DNA of 64,000 bases, taken from NCBI RefSeq assembly GCF_001720485.1, contig NZ_CP017114.1, positions 1,488,001 through 1,552,000 on the forward strand, in the 5' to 3' direction. Shown here in pieces: positions 46,014 through 55,736 of this stretch (positions are counted from its first letter, which is position 1; each line of letters starts with the position of its first letter). Position numbers and translations under genes: made by a program. The notes beneath the pieces are model-generated. The model did not search any database, had not been told where the DNA came from, and saw only the letters and a list, made by a program, of their open reading frames with translations. The stretch is from Cobetia marina. Lineage in GTDB: Bacteria; Pseudomonadota; Gammaproteobacteria; Pseudomonadales; Halomonadaceae.

Positions 46014-47026
46014 GGTGCCTCCTGTCTGGCATGTTGGGTGGGTCTGGCATCGTGGGTGATAGCGGCAATCGGCAGCCGATACCAGTGAATGGCGTTGTCG
46101 TGCAGAACCTGGTCGAACGCGATCTGGCGTTGGTCGTGAGACGCCGTCTGCGCAATGGCACCGGTCACCAGTGATAGCCAGTCGCCATAGCTGACCTTGA
46201 GGCCGGAGACCGGGAAGTTGCTGGCGAACAGGCAGCGACGGGGGCCGAAGACGTCCAGTACCTCGCAGAGCAGCTCGTGATTGGCGCTGGTATCCCAGGC
46301 ATGCCAGGGCGTGCCCAGTTCCGAGAGCTTGACGGCGACATTCGGGTTCTCAGAAAGCGCCCGCATGCCTGCGCGCCACTGGGCGAGGCCTTCCGGCGTG
46401 CGATCCCACGGCAGGCCGCTGTGATTGAGCATGACGCGCAAGCCGGGGTAGTCCTGAAGCGTCGTGGCCGCCTCTTCGAGATGCCAGGCGGGCACGCGCA
46501 GGTCCCAGCTCAGGTCACGCGCTTTGAGCAGCGCCAGTCCCTCGCACCAGCGTGGGTCCTGCAGACTGCCGCTGGTTCCCGTTACCGACTGGCGGGTCTG
46601 AGGTGTGGCGGCGGTGACCGGCTTGGCACGCACGCCACGAAACAGCGCTGAGTCACATTGCGCGTCCAGCTGTTCGGCGCACGCCTCAGTGCCGAAGGCC
46701 GCCCAGCCGACATGCGCACTCGGCAGGCCATGAATGGCTGCTTGCTCGGTAATCCATCGCGTCTCTTTCTCAGCCTGTGGGCGTGACGCTTCGGCTTCGC
46801 AATGCACGCTGCCTACCAGTTCGAAGCCCTCAGGCACCAGACGCTTGAGATCCGCGACCTGAAAGGGCTGGCGGATCGCGGCGTAATCGCCGAGAAAGAA
46901 GTTCTCCACCGGCGAGTCTTCCAGCCAGGGATACGCCACCTGGCCATCCAGCGCCCAGAGATGGTGGTGCGCATCGATCAGTGGCTGGCTTTGTGAAGGT
47001 TCGCGCTGTATTGGGGTATCCGTCAT
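46010..47026 (-). CDS. Amidohydrolase 2 family protein, probable sugar lactonase (paralogue 1)
   Basis: 338 residues from ATG 47026. IDAHHHLWALDG near residue 17 is the metal-binding motif of the amidohydrolase 2 (COG3618) family, and RCLFASNFPVSG near residue 275 is another family signature. Members include L-fucono- and L-rhamnono-lactonases and pyrone dicarboxylate hydrolase. In this cluster a lactonase that opens an aldonolactone before dehydration is most likely. It is a paralogue of the protein encoded at 52508-53521. The stop overlaps the aldehyde dehydrogenase start. Confidence 0.83.
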   Translation of the reverse strand: MTDTPIQREPSQSQPLIDAHHHLWALDGQVAYPWLEDSPVENFFLGDYAAIRQPFQVADLKRLVPEGFELVGSVHCEAEASRPQAEKETRWITEQAAIHGLPSAHVGWAAFGTEACAEQLDAQCDSALFRGVRAKPVTAATPQTRQSVTGTSGSLQDPRWCEGLALLKARDLSWDLRVPAWHLEEAATTLQDYPGLRVMLNHSGLPWDRTPEGLAQWRAGMRALSENPNVAVKLSELGTPWHAWDTSANHELLCEVLDVFGPRRCLFASNFPVSGLKVSYGDWLSLVTGAIAQTASHDQRQIAFDQVLHDNAIHWYRLPIAAITHDARPTQHARQEAP

Positions 47027-47069
47027 GACTGGCTCGTGTCCTGGCAAGAAGTATCAAGTGCCCACTGAC

Positions 47070-48005
47070 TCAGTGGTCACGCACCAACAAGCAAGACACG
47101 TCCGGCTCGGCGCGCGTCGCGAAGCTTCGGCGTACCTGACCGCTCTCCAGATCCAGCACCGCGATGCGATCCCCCTTGAGCGAGACGAAGGCCTGCTCGC
47201 CATCCGGATGAAAGCTCATCGCGATGGGAACCGCCTCAAGCTGGATGGTGCCCAGCGGTGCCAGCGTTTCATCGAACAATGACAGCGAGCTTTCGCCGTA
47301 GTTGGTGGTGATCAGGCGGCCCCTGGGGTCACGGTAGATGCGATTGGGGTCACGTCCCGTGGTCGCCGAGGCGCGCACGGTCATCGATTCGGTATCCACC
47401 GCCACGATGCTGTCGTCATCGCGATTGCTGATGAACAGGGTGCGGCCATCGGCGGACAGGCTGTTGCCTTCCGGCTTGCGGCCCGGAATCATCGCGATGG
47501 GCGCGAAGGTGGCATCGTGCGGCTTGAACTTGGTGATGGTGTTGCTGAGCAGGTTGATGCCGTAGGCCCAGTCGCCTGCCTTGGTGAGCGCGAACAGGTG
47601 AGTCTTGTAGCCCCCGGAGGACACGGCCAGGTCTGGCGTGGTCTGGGTCAGGGGCGTGTTGAACAGCAAGAGGGTGTTGTGGCCCTCGCTCATCGCATAC
47701 AGACGATCCTGCTCATCGATGCCCAGCCCATGGATGCGGTAGTACGGCCAGGTGCTGAGCGTGTTGACCAGCGTGAAGGTCTCGAGATCGACCACGAACA
47801 CCGAGCAGCCGCCCTGATCGCCGATGCAGTCGGCGCCGAGGATGCCGTAGTGGCCCACGAAGGCGTAGCGGCCGGTGGAATCCACCACGAACTCATGCGG
47901 GTAGTCCGGCAGGCGCAGATGGTTGAGCTCCTCGCCGCTGGTGGCATCGTAAAGGCTCAGGGTGTGCGCGCATTTCTGGTTGAGCAGCAGAACATCTCGG
48001 GACAT
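47070..48005 (-). CDS. YncE-like beta-propeller protein
   Basis: A 311-residue protein of repeated beta-blade units, for example GYKTHLFALTKAGDWAYGIN, GNSLSADGRTLFISNRDDDSIVAVD and PIAMSFHPDGEQAFVSLKGDRIAVLD, as in the YncE/lactonase-type seven-bladed propellers. No signal peptide is visible, so it is probably cytoplasmic. GGAG precedes ATG 48005. In a sugar-acid cluster it could be a lactonase, but the sequence does not prove catalysis. Confidence 0.8.
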   Translation of the reverse strand: MSRDVLLLNQKCAHTLSLYDATSGEELNHLRLPDYPHEFVVDSTGRYAFVGHYGILGADCIGDQGGCSVFVVDLETFTLVNTLSTWPYYRIHGLGIDEQDRLYAMSEGHNTLLLFNTPLTQTTPDLAVSSGGYKTHLFALTKAGDWAYGINLLSNTITKFKPHDATFAPIAMIPGRKPEGNSLSADGRTLFISNRDDDSIVAVDTESMTVRASATTGRDPNRIYRDPRGRLITTNYGESSLSLFDETLAPLGTIQLEAVPIAMSFHPDGEQAFVSLKGDRIAVLDLESGQVRRSFATRAEPDVSCLLVRDH

Positions 48006-48029
48006 GACATTTCTCCAATCAGCGAGGGC

Positions 48030-48090
48030 CTGTTTGTCAGGGCCTGTTTGTCAGGGCCTGGATATCAGGCTCTGGTTATCAAGGGCCTGT
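48030..48090. repeat. Imperfect GGCCTG repeats
   Basis: Five or so copies of a CAGGGCCTGTTTGT-like unit of about 14-19 bases. Similar GGCCTGTT units occur in the ureC-ureE gap (18884-18923). Function unknown. Confidence 0.5.
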
Positions 48091-48137
48091 GCCCTCGCTG
48101 GAGTGACAGATAGGGAAAACGAAAAAGCGCTTGTGCG

Positions 48138-49184
48138 TTACTGAGTCACGGCGGCCGTGGTCTTCTGCGTGCCTTGCGGCTGGGCGTTGGTCGCGACATC
48201 GGCACCGGCCTGACTGGCGACCTGAATGGCATCGATCCAGTCACGGCCATTGGCGGCGATATAGCTGTCCCAGGTGGGTAGCACGACCTGCTGGAAGGCG
48301 GCGGTATCGACGTCGGTCTCGATCTTCATGCCCTTGGCGGCCAGTTCAGTGAGAATCTTCTGCTCGTTCTTCGCGTTCAGTTCGCGCTGATAATCACCGG
48401 CCTCGCGTGCTGCGTTCACCAGCACCTGTTGATACTCCGGTGACAGGTTCTCGAAGGTGTCGTCGTTCATCACCATCAACAGCGAGGTGTAGGCCTGGTT
48501 GGTCAGTGACAGGTAGTCCTGCACTTCGTAGAAACCCGCCGACCAGACGATGCTGATCGGGTGGTCCTGCGCATCGACCGTGCCCGTCTCCATCGCGGTG
48601 TAGAGCTCACCCAGCGGCATCGGTACCGGGTTCGCGCCGAGCAGGGAGAAGGCCTCGATCAGAGACTTGTTGGAGTTGGTGCGCATCACCAGGCCATCGA
48701 CATCGGCGGGAGTCTTGATCGGATGTTTCGAGTTGGTCATCGCGCGGAAGCCGACCTCCCAGAAGGCCAGGCCCTTGAGGTTGTCCTGCTTGAGCAGTGC
48801 CAGGGCATCGTCGCCGACCTTGCCGTCCAGCACCTGATAGGCCGTCTTGCGGTCCGGGAAGATGTAGGGCAGATCGAAGGCGCCCAGCGCCGGCTGCAGG
48901 CCCGCGAAGTTGGGGTTGCCGGACAGCTCGATATCGATGGTGCCGCTGCGCACGCCGGCGATCATCTGCTGGTCACCGCCGAGCACGCCGTTGCCGAAGA
49001 TGTTGACGGTGATCTCGCCATCCGTGCCTTCCTTGACCAGCTCGGCGAAGCGCTCGGCCGCCTGTTGCTGGGTATCGGTGGTCGGGGCCGCGTGGGCCAG
49101 CTTGAGCACGGTGGCTGCATGCGCGGCGCTCATTGGCGCAAGGAGAAGCAGACTGGCGAGGGAGGTCTTGAGCATTGGCGTCAT
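48138..49184 (-). CDS. TRAP transporter substrate-binding protein (DctP family), copy 1
   Basis: A 348-residue DctP protein with signal peptide (MTPMLKTSLASLLLLAPMSAAHA). The core has GVRSGTIDIELSGNPNF, VDGLVMRTNSNKSL and the GTVDAQDHPISIVW segment. The last 25 residues are Gln/Thr/Ala-rich and probably disordered. It is clearly related to copy 3 (53560-54558), with many identical stretches, which suggests tandem duplication. It probably delivers a sugar acid to the DctQM pair encoded just upstream in the operon. Confidence 0.9.
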   Translation of the reverse strand: MTPMLKTSLASLLLLAPMSAAHAATVLKLAHAAPTTDTQQQAAERFAELVKEGTDGEITVNIFGNGVLGGDQQMIAGVRSGTIDIELSGNPNFAGLQPALGAFDLPYIFPDRKTAYQVLDGKVGDDALALLKQDNLKGLAFWEVGFRAMTNSKHPIKTPADVDGLVMRTNSNKSLIEAFSLLGANPVPMPLGELYTAMETGTVDAQDHPISIVWSAGFYEVQDYLSLTNQAYTSLLMVMNDDTFENLSPEYQQVLVNAAREAGDYQRELNAKNEQKILTELAAKGMKIETDVDTAAFQQVVLPTWDSYIAANGRDWIDAIQVASQAGADVATNAQPQGTQKTTAAVTQ

Positions 49185-49279
49185 GGAAAGGCTCTCTTGT
49201 CGTTGTTGTCGTGAGTGGCGCTGTTGTCGTGAATGGCTCGGTTGTCGTGAGTGGCGCTGGCGGCCTGCAGAACTGCGAG

Positions 49280-50560
49280 TCAGTCGGTCATCCAGTACAG
49301 GGGCACGGTGATGATCTGCGGGAAGGCCACGAACAGCAGCAGGATCACCACATAGGCGAGGGCGAAGGGCGCGACACCACTGACCGCCTTCTCGAACTTG
49401 AGGTTGCCGACGCTGGTGATCACGTTGAGCACGTTGCCGACCGGCGGGGTGATCAGGCCGATGGCGCAGTTGAGGACGAACATGATCCCGAAGTAGACCG
49501 GATCGATACCGGCCAGCTTGACGATGGGCATCAGGATCGGCGTGAGCACCAGAATGGTCGGCGTCAGGTCCATCACCATGCCGACCACCAGCACGATGCC
49601 CATGATGGCGAGCATCAGGATGCGCGGATCATCGGCCAGCGGCTGCAGCAGACCGGCGACCATCAGCGGCAGCTGGGCGATGCTGATCAGCCAGGAGGCG
49701 ACCATCGCGGCAGCCACCAGGAACATCACGATGGCGGTGCTGCGCGCGGCCTGGGCGAGGACGGCGTAGAGCTGGCTCAAGTCCAGTTCGCGGTAGACCA
49801 CGGTGGCGACGAAGATGGCGTAGACCGCGGCGACCACGCCGGCTTCGGTCGGGGTGAAGATGCCGCTCTTGATGCCGCCGATGATGATGACCGGCAGCAT
49901 GATGGCCCAGAAGCTGTCCTTGAGTGCCTTGAGGCGCTCACGCCCGCTGGCCTTCTTGGTGACGACCAGATCTTCCTTGCGGGTCATGAACAGCCACATC
50001 ACCACCAGGGTCACGCCCATGATCAGCCCCGGCACGATCCCGGCGAGGAACAGCTTGCCGATCGAGATGCCACCGGCGACCCCGATGATGATCAGCGGAA
50101 TCGAGGGCGGGATGATCGGCGCGATGATCCCGCCGGCGGCCATCAGGCCGGAGGAGCGGCCCAGCGGATAGCCCGCCTTGCGCATCATCGGCAGCAGCAT
50201 GCTGGCAAGCGCGGCGGTATCCGCGACCGCGGAGCCGGACAGACTGGCCATGACGATGGCGGCGAAGATGGCCACGAAACCCAGTCCGCCCTTGCGGTGA
50301 CCCACCAGCGACATCGCCAGCGTGACGATGCGCTGGGAGAGCCCGCCACGCGACATCACTTCCCCGGCGGTCAGGAAGAAGGGAATGGCCAGCAGGGTGT
50401 AGCTGTCGGCGCCGTTGACGAGGTTCTGGGCCAGGATCTGCGAGTTGAACAGATCCAGGTGCAGCATCAGCACGATGGCACTGACCAGCAGGGCAAAGGC
50501 GATGGGGAGGCTCAGGCCGATGGCGGCCAGCAGGGAGCCGAGGAAGAGCCCGATGGTCAT
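49280..50560 (-). CDS. TRAP transporter large permease (DctM)
   Basis: A 426-residue permease with about twelve helices. YTLLAIPFFLTAGEVMSRGGLS, ASLSGSAVADTAALASMLLP, GGIIAPIIPPSIPLII and LNCAIGLITPPVGNVLNV are DctM signatures. The start overlaps dctQ (ATGA at 50557-50560). It is the only large permease in this catabolic cluster, so all three binding proteins may share it. Confidence 0.94.
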   Translation of the reverse strand: MTIGLFLGSLLAAIGLSLPIAFALLVSAIVLMLHLDLFNSQILAQNLVNGADSYTLLAIPFFLTAGEVMSRGGLSQRIVTLAMSLVGHRKGGLGFVAIFAAIVMASLSGSAVADTAALASMLLPMMRKAGYPLGRSSGLMAAGGIIAPIIPPSIPLIIIGVAGGISIGKLFLAGIVPGLIMGVTLVVMWLFMTRKEDLVVTKKASGRERLKALKDSFWAIMLPVIIIGGIKSGIFTPTEAGVVAAVYAIFVATVVYRELDLSQLYAVLAQAARSTAIVMFLVAAAMVASWLISIAQLPLMVAGLLQPLADDPRILMLAIMGIVLVVGMVMDLTPTILVLTPILMPIVKLAGIDPVYFGIMFVLNCAIGLITPPVGNVLNVITSVGNLKFEKAVSGVAPFALAYVVILLLFVAFPQIITVPLYWMTD

Positions 50561-51207
50561 GGCGTGTCTCCTTGCTGATCAGATGAGGGGCTGGCGGCAT
50601 TCGGTGGCGTGATGCCATGCAGGGCAAGGGGCGTCAGCAGTCGCCACAGCAGGATCAGCGACATCAATACGCCTGCCATCAGGCCGGCGAGATAGAAGAC
50701 GCCGACGGGAATGCCGCTGATGGGAGAGAGATTGCGCCAGTTGAGCACCGTCTGATCGAAGCTGCCCTTGAGCAGCATCAGGCAGCAGCCGAGCATCACC
50801 AGAGTGACAATGCGATCCAGCACCCTGCGACATGCCGCCGGCAGCTTGTCGGCGAAGGTGTTGACGCTCAGGTGCTCCTGACGGATCAATGCCGTCACGG
50901 CGCCCATGAAGGTGACCCAGACGAACAGGAAGCGGGACAGCTCGACGCTGATCGAGATGCCGCTGTTGAAGCCGTAACGCAGCACGACATTGACGAAGAC
51001 CAGCGCGATCATCGCCACCAGTGCCAGTACCATCAGCAGGGTGAGGGCCTTCTCCAGTCCCTTGAAGATCGTCGTGATGCCGGTGGCAGTGCGGGTAGGC
51101 GCCGTTGACGCCAGCGGGGTGGCGTGGCTTCCCCGTGACTCGGAGGATGGCGCGATGGGCGGTTTGATCGACATGGATAACGGCATCTCTTGGGTCAGTT
51201 TGTTCAT
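50557..51207 (-). CDS. TRAP transporter small permease (DctQ)
   Basis: A 216-residue protein with four helices (from about residue 55: LTLLMVLALVAMIALVFVNV). VELSRFLFVWVTFMGAVTALIRQEHLSVN is the DctQ segment. A Ser/Thr/Pro-rich N-terminal region of about 45 residues precedes it. ATG 51207 has GGGGA upstream; ATG 51174 is an alternative. Coupled to dctM. Confidence 0.88.
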   Translation of the reverse strand: MNKLTQEMPLSMSIKPPIAPSSESRGSHATPLASTAPTRTATGITTIFKGLEKALTLLMVLALVAMIALVFVNVVLRYGFNSGISISVELSRFLFVWVTFMGAVTALIRQEHLSVNTFADKLPAACRRVLDRIVTLVMLGCCLMLLKGSFDQTVLNWRNLSPISGIPVGVFYLAGLMAGVLMSLILLWRLLTPLALHGITPPNAASPSSDQQGDTP

Positions 51208-51352
51208 GGTGTTATCCCCGAAGGAAGCATCTCGATGACGGCGCGACAGTGCGACGCAGTGGCGAGTCGTGGCAGCACTGCCGCGGGTCGTTTTCTGGGA
51301 CTGGTCACCGGAACGGGTTGCTCAGACTGGTCGCCGGGACTGGTTGTGTTGA

Positions 51353-52396
51353 CTAACGGGCGTCGGCCAGCGCTGCCTGGAATTGCGTCACCACCGCCGG
51401 GTCCAGCGCCTGGGTGTGCTGCTGGATCACCGGTGCCAGTGCCTCACGCATGCGCTGACGTTCACTGTCCGCCACCACGTTGACGGTCATCTTGTCCTGC
51501 AGCTCGCTCAGCAGTTCCTCGTTCATGGCACGGCTCTGCTCACGCTGATACAGCGTGGCTTCACGAGCGGCCTCGCGGACCAGCTGGCGTTGGGCGTCAT
51601 CGAGTGACTGCATGAAGCCTGCCGAGGCGACCAGCACCTGGGCGTCATAGGCATGCGCGGTACGCGACAGGTACGTCTGGACCTCGAAGAAGCGCTTGGC
51701 GTCGATCACGGTGTAAGGGTTTTCCTGACCATCCACCGTGCGGGTTTCCATGGCGGTGAACAGTTCATTGACCGACATGGGCACAGCGTTGGCATTCAGT
51801 CCGTTGAAGAGGTCGATGTAGAGGGCGTTCTGCATGGTGCGAATCTTGAGGCCCTCGATGTCCTCGAGCGTCTCGATGGGACGGCGGCTGTTGGTCATGT
51901 GACGGAAGCCGTTCTCCCAGTACTCGAGTGCCACCAGCTTCTTGTCATCGAGGCTTGCGAGCAGGGCACGGCCGGCCTCGCCATCCAGCACCGCATCGGC
52001 GTGTTCACTGTCATCGAACTGGAAGGGCAGGCTGACGATGTTGAAGTCAGGGTTGAGGCTGCTCAGCGTGGCGGTGGAGGGCGCGGTGAAGTCCAGGGTG
52101 TTGGACTGCAGCATCGAGGTCATGTTGACGTCATTGCCCAGAATGCCGTTGGAGAACACCGTGATGGTGATCTCGCCGTCCGACTTCTCCTCGACGAGCT
52201 CCGCAAACTTCTTGGCGCCCAGTGTCTGGGGATGCGCCTCCGGCAGGCTGGTGCCCATGCGCGCGGTGATCTCGGCGTGGGCGGTGGTCGCGAAGGTCAG
52301 CATCAACCCCAGGGTGGAGACCGTCTTGAGCAGGACGTTCGTATGCTGGGCTTTTTTGAACTGAGTTTTTTTGAGCAGAGCGTGGCGGATGGACAT
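51353..52396 (-). CDS. TRAP transporter substrate-binding protein (DctP family), copy 2
   Basis: A 347-residue DctP protein. The signal peptide is long (about 42 residues), with a basic N-terminus rich in Lys and Gln and a hydrophobic core (VSTLGLMLTFATTAHA). ETLEDIEGLKIRTMQNA holds the substrate-binding arginine, and TRTVDGQENPYTVID is typical. It is more distant from copies 1 and 3, so it may bind another substrate. It lies just upstream of dctQ. The leader contains AACAACAAC before the AAGGAA ribosome site. Confidence 0.9.
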   Translation of the reverse strand: MSIRHALLKKTQFKKAQHTNVLLKTVSTLGLMLTFATTAHAEITARMGTSLPEAHPQTLGAKKFAELVEEKSDGEITITVFSNGILGNDVNMTSMLQSNTLDFTAPSTATLSSLNPDFNIVSLPFQFDDSEHADAVLDGEAGRALLASLDDKKLVALEYWENGFRHMTNSRRPIETLEDIEGLKIRTMQNALYIDLFNGLNANAVPMSVNELFTAMETRTVDGQENPYTVIDAKRFFEVQTYLSRTAHAYDAQVLVASAGFMQSLDDAQRQLVREAAREATLYQREQSRAMNEELLSELQDKMTVNVVADSERQRMREALAPVIQQHTQALDPAVVTQFQAALADAR

Positions 52397-52507
52397 GGCG
52401 AATTCCTTGCGAGTTGTTGTTATGGCAATCGTGGTGATGGCAATCGTGGTGATGGCGATCGTTGCTGAGTTGATCGTTGCTGAGTTGATCGCCGCGGTGT
52501 CGATCGG

Positions 52508-53521
52508 TCACTGGACGCTGGTGTCCAGCGAGTAGCAGCGCACGGCGTTGTCGCAGAACAGCGCGAGTCGCTGCTCGGGACTGAGCGAACGACTGAGTGT
52601 CTTGAAGCCTTGAAACAGCGTGTCGAGAGAGGTCACCAGCCCATCGACCGGGAAGTTGCTGGCGAACATCACGCGCTGGGCCCCGAAATGACGCAGCACG
52701 CTGTCGAAGACCTCGCGGTTGTCTTCCAGACGCCAGGCCTGACCCGCAATCCCGAGACCGGAGAACTTGATCATCACCTGCGGCCAGACAGCGACCCTGG
52801 CGAGGGCGTGTGACCATTCCCGCAGGGTGTCGGGATCACGATCCCCGGGCACGCCGGCGTGATTGATCACCACTGGCATCTCGGGATGGCGCTCCAGCAG
52901 CGGCAGCAGTTCCGCCAGGTGCCACCAGGGCACCTGCAGCTCGAAGATCAGCCCGTGGCGGGCGACGTCACTGACGCCGGACTGATAACGCGGGCAGCGC
53001 AGCGAGCCGGGCAAGGCATGGGTGGCAAGCGCCGGATCGTGACGCTCCAGTGCGGCCGGCTTGTGGCGGACACCCTTGACCATCCCTGATGTGCAAAGGC
53101 TCTCGAGCTGCTCGCCGATGTCATCCTGATCCAGCCAGGCCTGGGCGATCATGGCGTTGGGCCAGCCGCTCTCGCGGGCAGTCTCCTCGATCCAGCGCAC
53201 TTCCTTGAGCGCATCGCCCCGCGCCCATTCCGCCTCCATGTAGACGCACCCCAGCACCCGGTGCGCCTCGCCCGCCGCCTGGAGATGCTCGGCGGGGAGG
53301 TAGGGGCGACGGATCGCGGAGTAGTCGCCGTAGCGGAAGAGGATCATCGGCTCATCACACAGCCAGGGGTGGTAGTTCCGCGTCGGGTCCCAGACATGCA
53401 TGTGGGCATCGATGATCGGCAGATCTTCCTCCTGGCGGCTGGCCAGATAACGTGCGCGCTGCTCGCCGAGTTCCGCCAGAGGCACAGGCATTACCGGAAA
53501 TTGGAGTGAGTCAGAGAGCAT
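52508..53521 (-). CDS. Amidohydrolase 2 family protein, probable sugar lactonase (paralogue 2)
   Basis: A 337-residue COG3618 amidohydrolase. IDAHMHVWDPTRNYHPWL near residue 37 and RVMFASNFPVDG near residue 285 are the metal and active-site regions. It shares many segments with the product of 46010-47026 (GDYSAIR, KEVRWIEE, GVRHKPA), so the two are paralogues. AGGAGG precedes ATG 53521. It probably opens a related lactone. Confidence 0.83.
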   Translation of the reverse strand: MLSDSLQFPVMPVPLAELGEQRARYLASRQEEDLPIIDAHMHVWDPTRNYHPWLCDEPMILFRYGDYSAIRRPYLPAEHLQAAGEAHRVLGCVYMEAEWARGDALKEVRWIEETARESGWPNAMIAQAWLDQDDIGEQLESLCTSGMVKGVRHKPAALERHDPALATHALPGSLRCPRYQSGVSDVARHGLIFELQVPWWHLAELLPLLERHPEMPVVINHAGVPGDRDPDTLREWSHALARVAVWPQVMIKFSGLGIAGQAWRLEDNREVFDSVLRHFGAQRVMFASNFPVDGLVTSLDTLFQGFKTLSRSLSPEQRLALFCDNAVRCYSLDTSVQ

Positions 53522-53559
53522 GGCGTGCCTCCTTGCATGGGCGAGTCAGGCGAGCGTGA

Positions 53560-54558
53560 TCAGCGCGCGAGCGCGGTGTCGATGCGATCCAGCAGCTCGC
53601 TGCCGTGCTTAGCAGTGAACTCGGCGCGTACCGGCTCGGCGACCTTGGCACGCATGCTGGCGGTATCAGGCTCACGTACGACCTGCATACCTTGCTCCTC
53701 GAGGAAGGCCAGATCGCCCTGCTCATTGTCATGATTGAGCTGACGCTGATAGCGGGCCGCTTCCTGAGCTTCTTCCTTGATCAGCGTCTGCAGTTCGGGC
53801 GCGAGGCTGTCGAACGTCTGCTTGTTCATGATCAAGGGGGCGGCGGTGTAGGCGTGTGCGGTGAGCGACAGGTGCTCCTGCACGGAGTACAGGTTGGCGG
53901 AGCGGATCAGGCTGACCGGATTCTCCTGGCCATCCACGGTGCGGGTTTCCAGCGCGGTATAGAGCTCCGCGAAGGGCATCGGGGTCGGATTGGCGCCGAG
54001 TGCCTGGAAGGCGGCGATATGCGCCGGATTCGGGGTGGTGCGCAGGGTCAGGCCGCTGACGTCATCGGCGTTCTCGACCGCGCGTCGCGAGTTGGTCAGG
54101 TTGCGAAAGCCGATTTCCCAGAAGGCCAGTCCTTCGATCTGCTGCGGCTGCATGGCGGTCAGCAGGTCCTGACCGACCTCGCCGTCCAGTACCTGATAGG
54201 CCTGCTCGCGGGTGTCGAACAGGAAGGGCAGATCCAGCACGTTCAGCTCGCCGACCAGCCCGCTGAAGTAGGGATTGCCTGAGAGCTCGATATCGATGGT
54301 GCCGCTGCGCACGCCCGAGATCATGGCCTGGTCATTGCCCAACTGGCCGTTGGGGAAGATCTTGACGGTCAGTTCACCGTCACTGCGTTCTGCCAGACGT
54401 TCGGCGAAGCGTTCGGCGGCCAGGTGCTGTGAGTCGGTGACCGGATGCGCATGCGCGAAGGTCAGCGAGGTGGCGGCGTGTGCGGGGCCTGCCAGCAGCA
54501 GACTGGCAAGGGCGGCGGTGATGAGTGAGGCGGTGGCGTGGCGGGTCGAGAGTGTCAT
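53560..54558 (-). CDS. TRAP transporter substrate-binding protein (DctP family), copy 3
   Basis: A 332-residue DctP protein with signal peptide (ending GPAHAATS). GVRSGTIDIELSGNPYF, VLDLPFLFDTREQAYQVLDGEVG and TRTVDGQENPVSLIRSA are visible. It is very similar to copy 1 along its length. No permease lies beside it, so it probably uses the DctQM encoded at 49280-51207. Confidence 0.9.
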   Translation of the reverse strand: MTLSTRHATASLITAALASLLLAGPAHAATSLTFAHAHPVTDSQHLAAERFAERLAERSDGELTVKIFPNGQLGNDQAMISGVRSGTIDIELSGNPYFSGLVGELNVLDLPFLFDTREQAYQVLDGEVGQDLLTAMQPQQIEGLAFWEIGFRNLTNSRRAVENADDVSGLTLRTTPNPAHIAAFQALGANPTPMPFAELYTALETRTVDGQENPVSLIRSANLYSVQEHLSLTAHAYTAAPLIMNKQTFDSLAPELQTLIKEEAQEAARYQRQLNHDNEQGDLAFLEEQGMQVVREPDTASMRAKVAEPVRAEFTAKHGSELLDRIDTALAR

Positions 54559-54718
54559 GGCGAAGCCCTTTTCTCGTTATTGTCGTGATGCTTCTGATGC
54601 GTACAGGCGGTGTTGCTGGTGGTGGTGGAGGTGCTGGTACTGCTGGGATCAGGGCCGTAGGAAGGCGGAATTCTCAAGACCCTGATCCTTTCTCTACTTG
54701 TTGTGTTTATCGTTGGCC

Positions 54719-55726
54719 CTAAAGCACCGCCATGGCGGATAGCTGCTCCGCTTGGTTGTCTTGGGTCTCGAACGCGACGGGATTGCGCAGTGCACGCCCG
54801 AAGGCGGGCAGTTCGATCTCGAAGCGATCGCCTTCCTGCACCTTGATCTGATCAGCGAAGCTCAGGGTGGCGGTGCCGAAGAAGTGCACGTGCAGATCCC
54901 CCGGCGCGCGGAACTGGGCGTACTTGAAGTGGTGGTGTTCCAGATTGGCCAGGCTGTGGGCCATGTTGGCCTCACCGGTCAGGAAGGGCTTCTCCCACAG
55001 GGTCTGGCCGTCGCGGGTGATGCGGCTGGTGCCTTCCAGGTGCTGGGGCAGCTCGCCGATCAGCAGTTCAGGGCCGTAGCTGCAGGCGCGCAGCTTGGAG
55101 TGGGCCAGCCACAGGTAGTTGGCGCGCTCGGTGATGTGATCGGAGAACTCGTTGCCTACCGCGTAGCCGATGCGATGCGGCTGACCGTTGGCATCGTTCA
55201 CGTACAGGCCGACCAGCTCGGGCTCTTCGCCGGCGTCTTCGGCGAAGGCCGGCACGCTGATCGCGGTTTCCGGTGCCACCACGATGCTGCCGTCACCCTT
55301 GTAGAACCATTCCGGCTGCGCGCCGACCTGCCCCTCGGCGGGCTTGCCGCCCTCGAGCCCCAGGCGGAACATGCGCATCGAGTCGGTGAGGCTTGCGTCA
55401 TCCTGCGCCTGTGCGGCGGCATGCATGGCGTCGCGGGTATCGGCGCTGCCCAGGTGAGTCAGGCCGGTACCGGTAACGGTGCAGCGCGCGCGATCCGGGT
55501 GGGTGACCGGCGGCAGCAGTTCCTGGCGATCGATGGCCTGCTTGTAGTCGACCAGCGTGTGCGAGTAGTGCTGTTCGATCAGCGCGCTGAGCCCGATGCC
55601 CAGCTCGATGGCGCGAGAGGCCAGCTCATAGGTGCCGCCCGGGAAGTCGAGCAGGCGCAGCTGGTCGCGGCTTTCGACCACGGCGACCCGCGGGCCGTTG
55701 GCGGTGCGAAGTTGGACGAGTCTCAT
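54719..55726 (-). CDS. AraD1 family (FAH-fold) sugar-acid enzyme
   Basis: A 335-residue protein of the AraD1 group in the fumarylacetoacetate hydrolase superfamily. Visible parts are VGNEFSDHITERANYLWLAHSKLRACSYGPELLIGELP and DLHVHFFGTATLSFADQIKVQEGD (metal site and C-terminal core). AraD1 was proposed as an L-2-keto-3-deoxyarabonate dehydratase giving ketoglutarate semialdehyde; related FAH-fold enzymes hydrolyse diketo-sugar acids. The presence of a KGSADH-type dehydrogenase in the cluster favours the first role. GAGGAAG precedes ATG 55726. It follows the dehydratase gene after ten bases. Confidence 0.84.
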   Translation of the reverse strand: MRLVQLRTANGPRVAVVESRDQLRLLDFPGGTYELASRAIELGIGLSALIEQHYSHTLVDYKQAIDRQELLPPVTHPDRARCTVTGTGLTHLGSADTRDAMHAAAQAQDDASLTDSMRMFRLGLEGGKPAEGQVGAQPEWFYKGDGSIVVAPETAISVPAFAEDAGEEPELVGLYVNDANGQPHRIGYAVGNEFSDHITERANYLWLAHSKLRACSYGPELLIGELPQHLEGTSRITRDGQTLWEKPFLTGEANMAHSLANLEHHHFKYAQFRAPGDLHVHFFGTATLSFADQIKVQEGDRFEIELPAFGRALRNPVAFETQDNQAEQLSAMAVL

Positions 55727-55736
55727 GATGGCTTCC

